In this document: piece by piece, positions 5,368-5,415 of the stretch
How positions within the stretch are numbered: position 1 is the first letter of the stretch
Layout: every line of letters starts with the position of its first letter
Assembly (NCBI GenBank): GCA_015487435.1
Contig: WFPU01000294.1
Span: forward strand, 1-5,415
Source: Sulfurimonas sp.
Lineage (GTDB): Bacteria; Campylobacterota; Campylobacteria; Campylobacterales; Sulfurimonadaceae
Reading direction: 5' to 3'
Length of the DNA stretch: 5,415 nt
Notes under the pieces: generated by a model
What the model was told of the DNA's origin: nothing
The model's input: only the letters and a program-made list of their open reading frames with translations
Database searches by the model: none
Made by a program: the position numbers and the translations under genes

Positions 5368-5383
5368 TTTTTACTTACTTTAA
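5356..5383 (-). promoter_or_regulatory. Probable promoter of the peptidase / membrane-protein operon
   Basis: On the minus strand TTAAAG (5383-5378) and TAAAAT (5361-5356) are 16 bases apart, which puts the start point near 5349 and gives a leader of about 22 bases. The -10 sits inside the palindrome. The -35 match is weak, and AT-rich DNA offers other possible pairs. Confidence 0.4.
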
Positions 5384-5415
5384 GCAATTTATATGCCTAT
5401 TGTATCATATTAGGT

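Overview
The window is a very AT-rich stretch in which every credible gene lies on the minus strand. The Lys/Asn/Ile-rich proteins, AT-rich spacers and style of the integrase suggest a low-GC Gram-negative bacterium, most likely a Campylobacterota (epsilonproteobacterial) relative such as Sulfurimonas, Arcobacter or Campylobacter. That assignment is an impression from composition and protein style, not a proof.

Right part (about 4522-5415): a small operon with a promoter/operator-like region, then an ImmA/IrrE-type zinc metallopeptidase translationally coupled (ATGA overlap) to a 123-residue protein with two membrane segments. It may be host chromosome or an immunity module of an element; the window does not decide this. 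Next comes a 396-bp gene-free stretch (4126-4521) with two strong inverted repeats, a near-consensus leftward sigma70-type promoter and a tandem 9-bp repeat just before the integrase gene.

Left part (1 to about 4161): one end of an integrated mobile element read entirely leftward. In transcription order: a tyrosine recombinase with all catalytic residues; a coupled 317-residue protein of unknown function (likely cargo); an AlpA/excisionase-like regulator; a small winged-helix regulator; a protein resembling rolling-circle replication initiators of the Rep_trans type; a Gp157-family phage protein; and the first 38 codons of a further gene that runs off the left edge.

Integration, AlpA-like control, an own replication initiator and a phage recombination-type gene in one direction resemble a phage satellite (PICI-like), a small integrative element or the early region of a prophage. 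No capsid, tail, terminase or conjugation gene is visible, so the type cannot be settled. The most novel parts are the 317-residue protein tied to the integrase, the divergent Rep-like protein, and the peptidase/membrane-protein pair.
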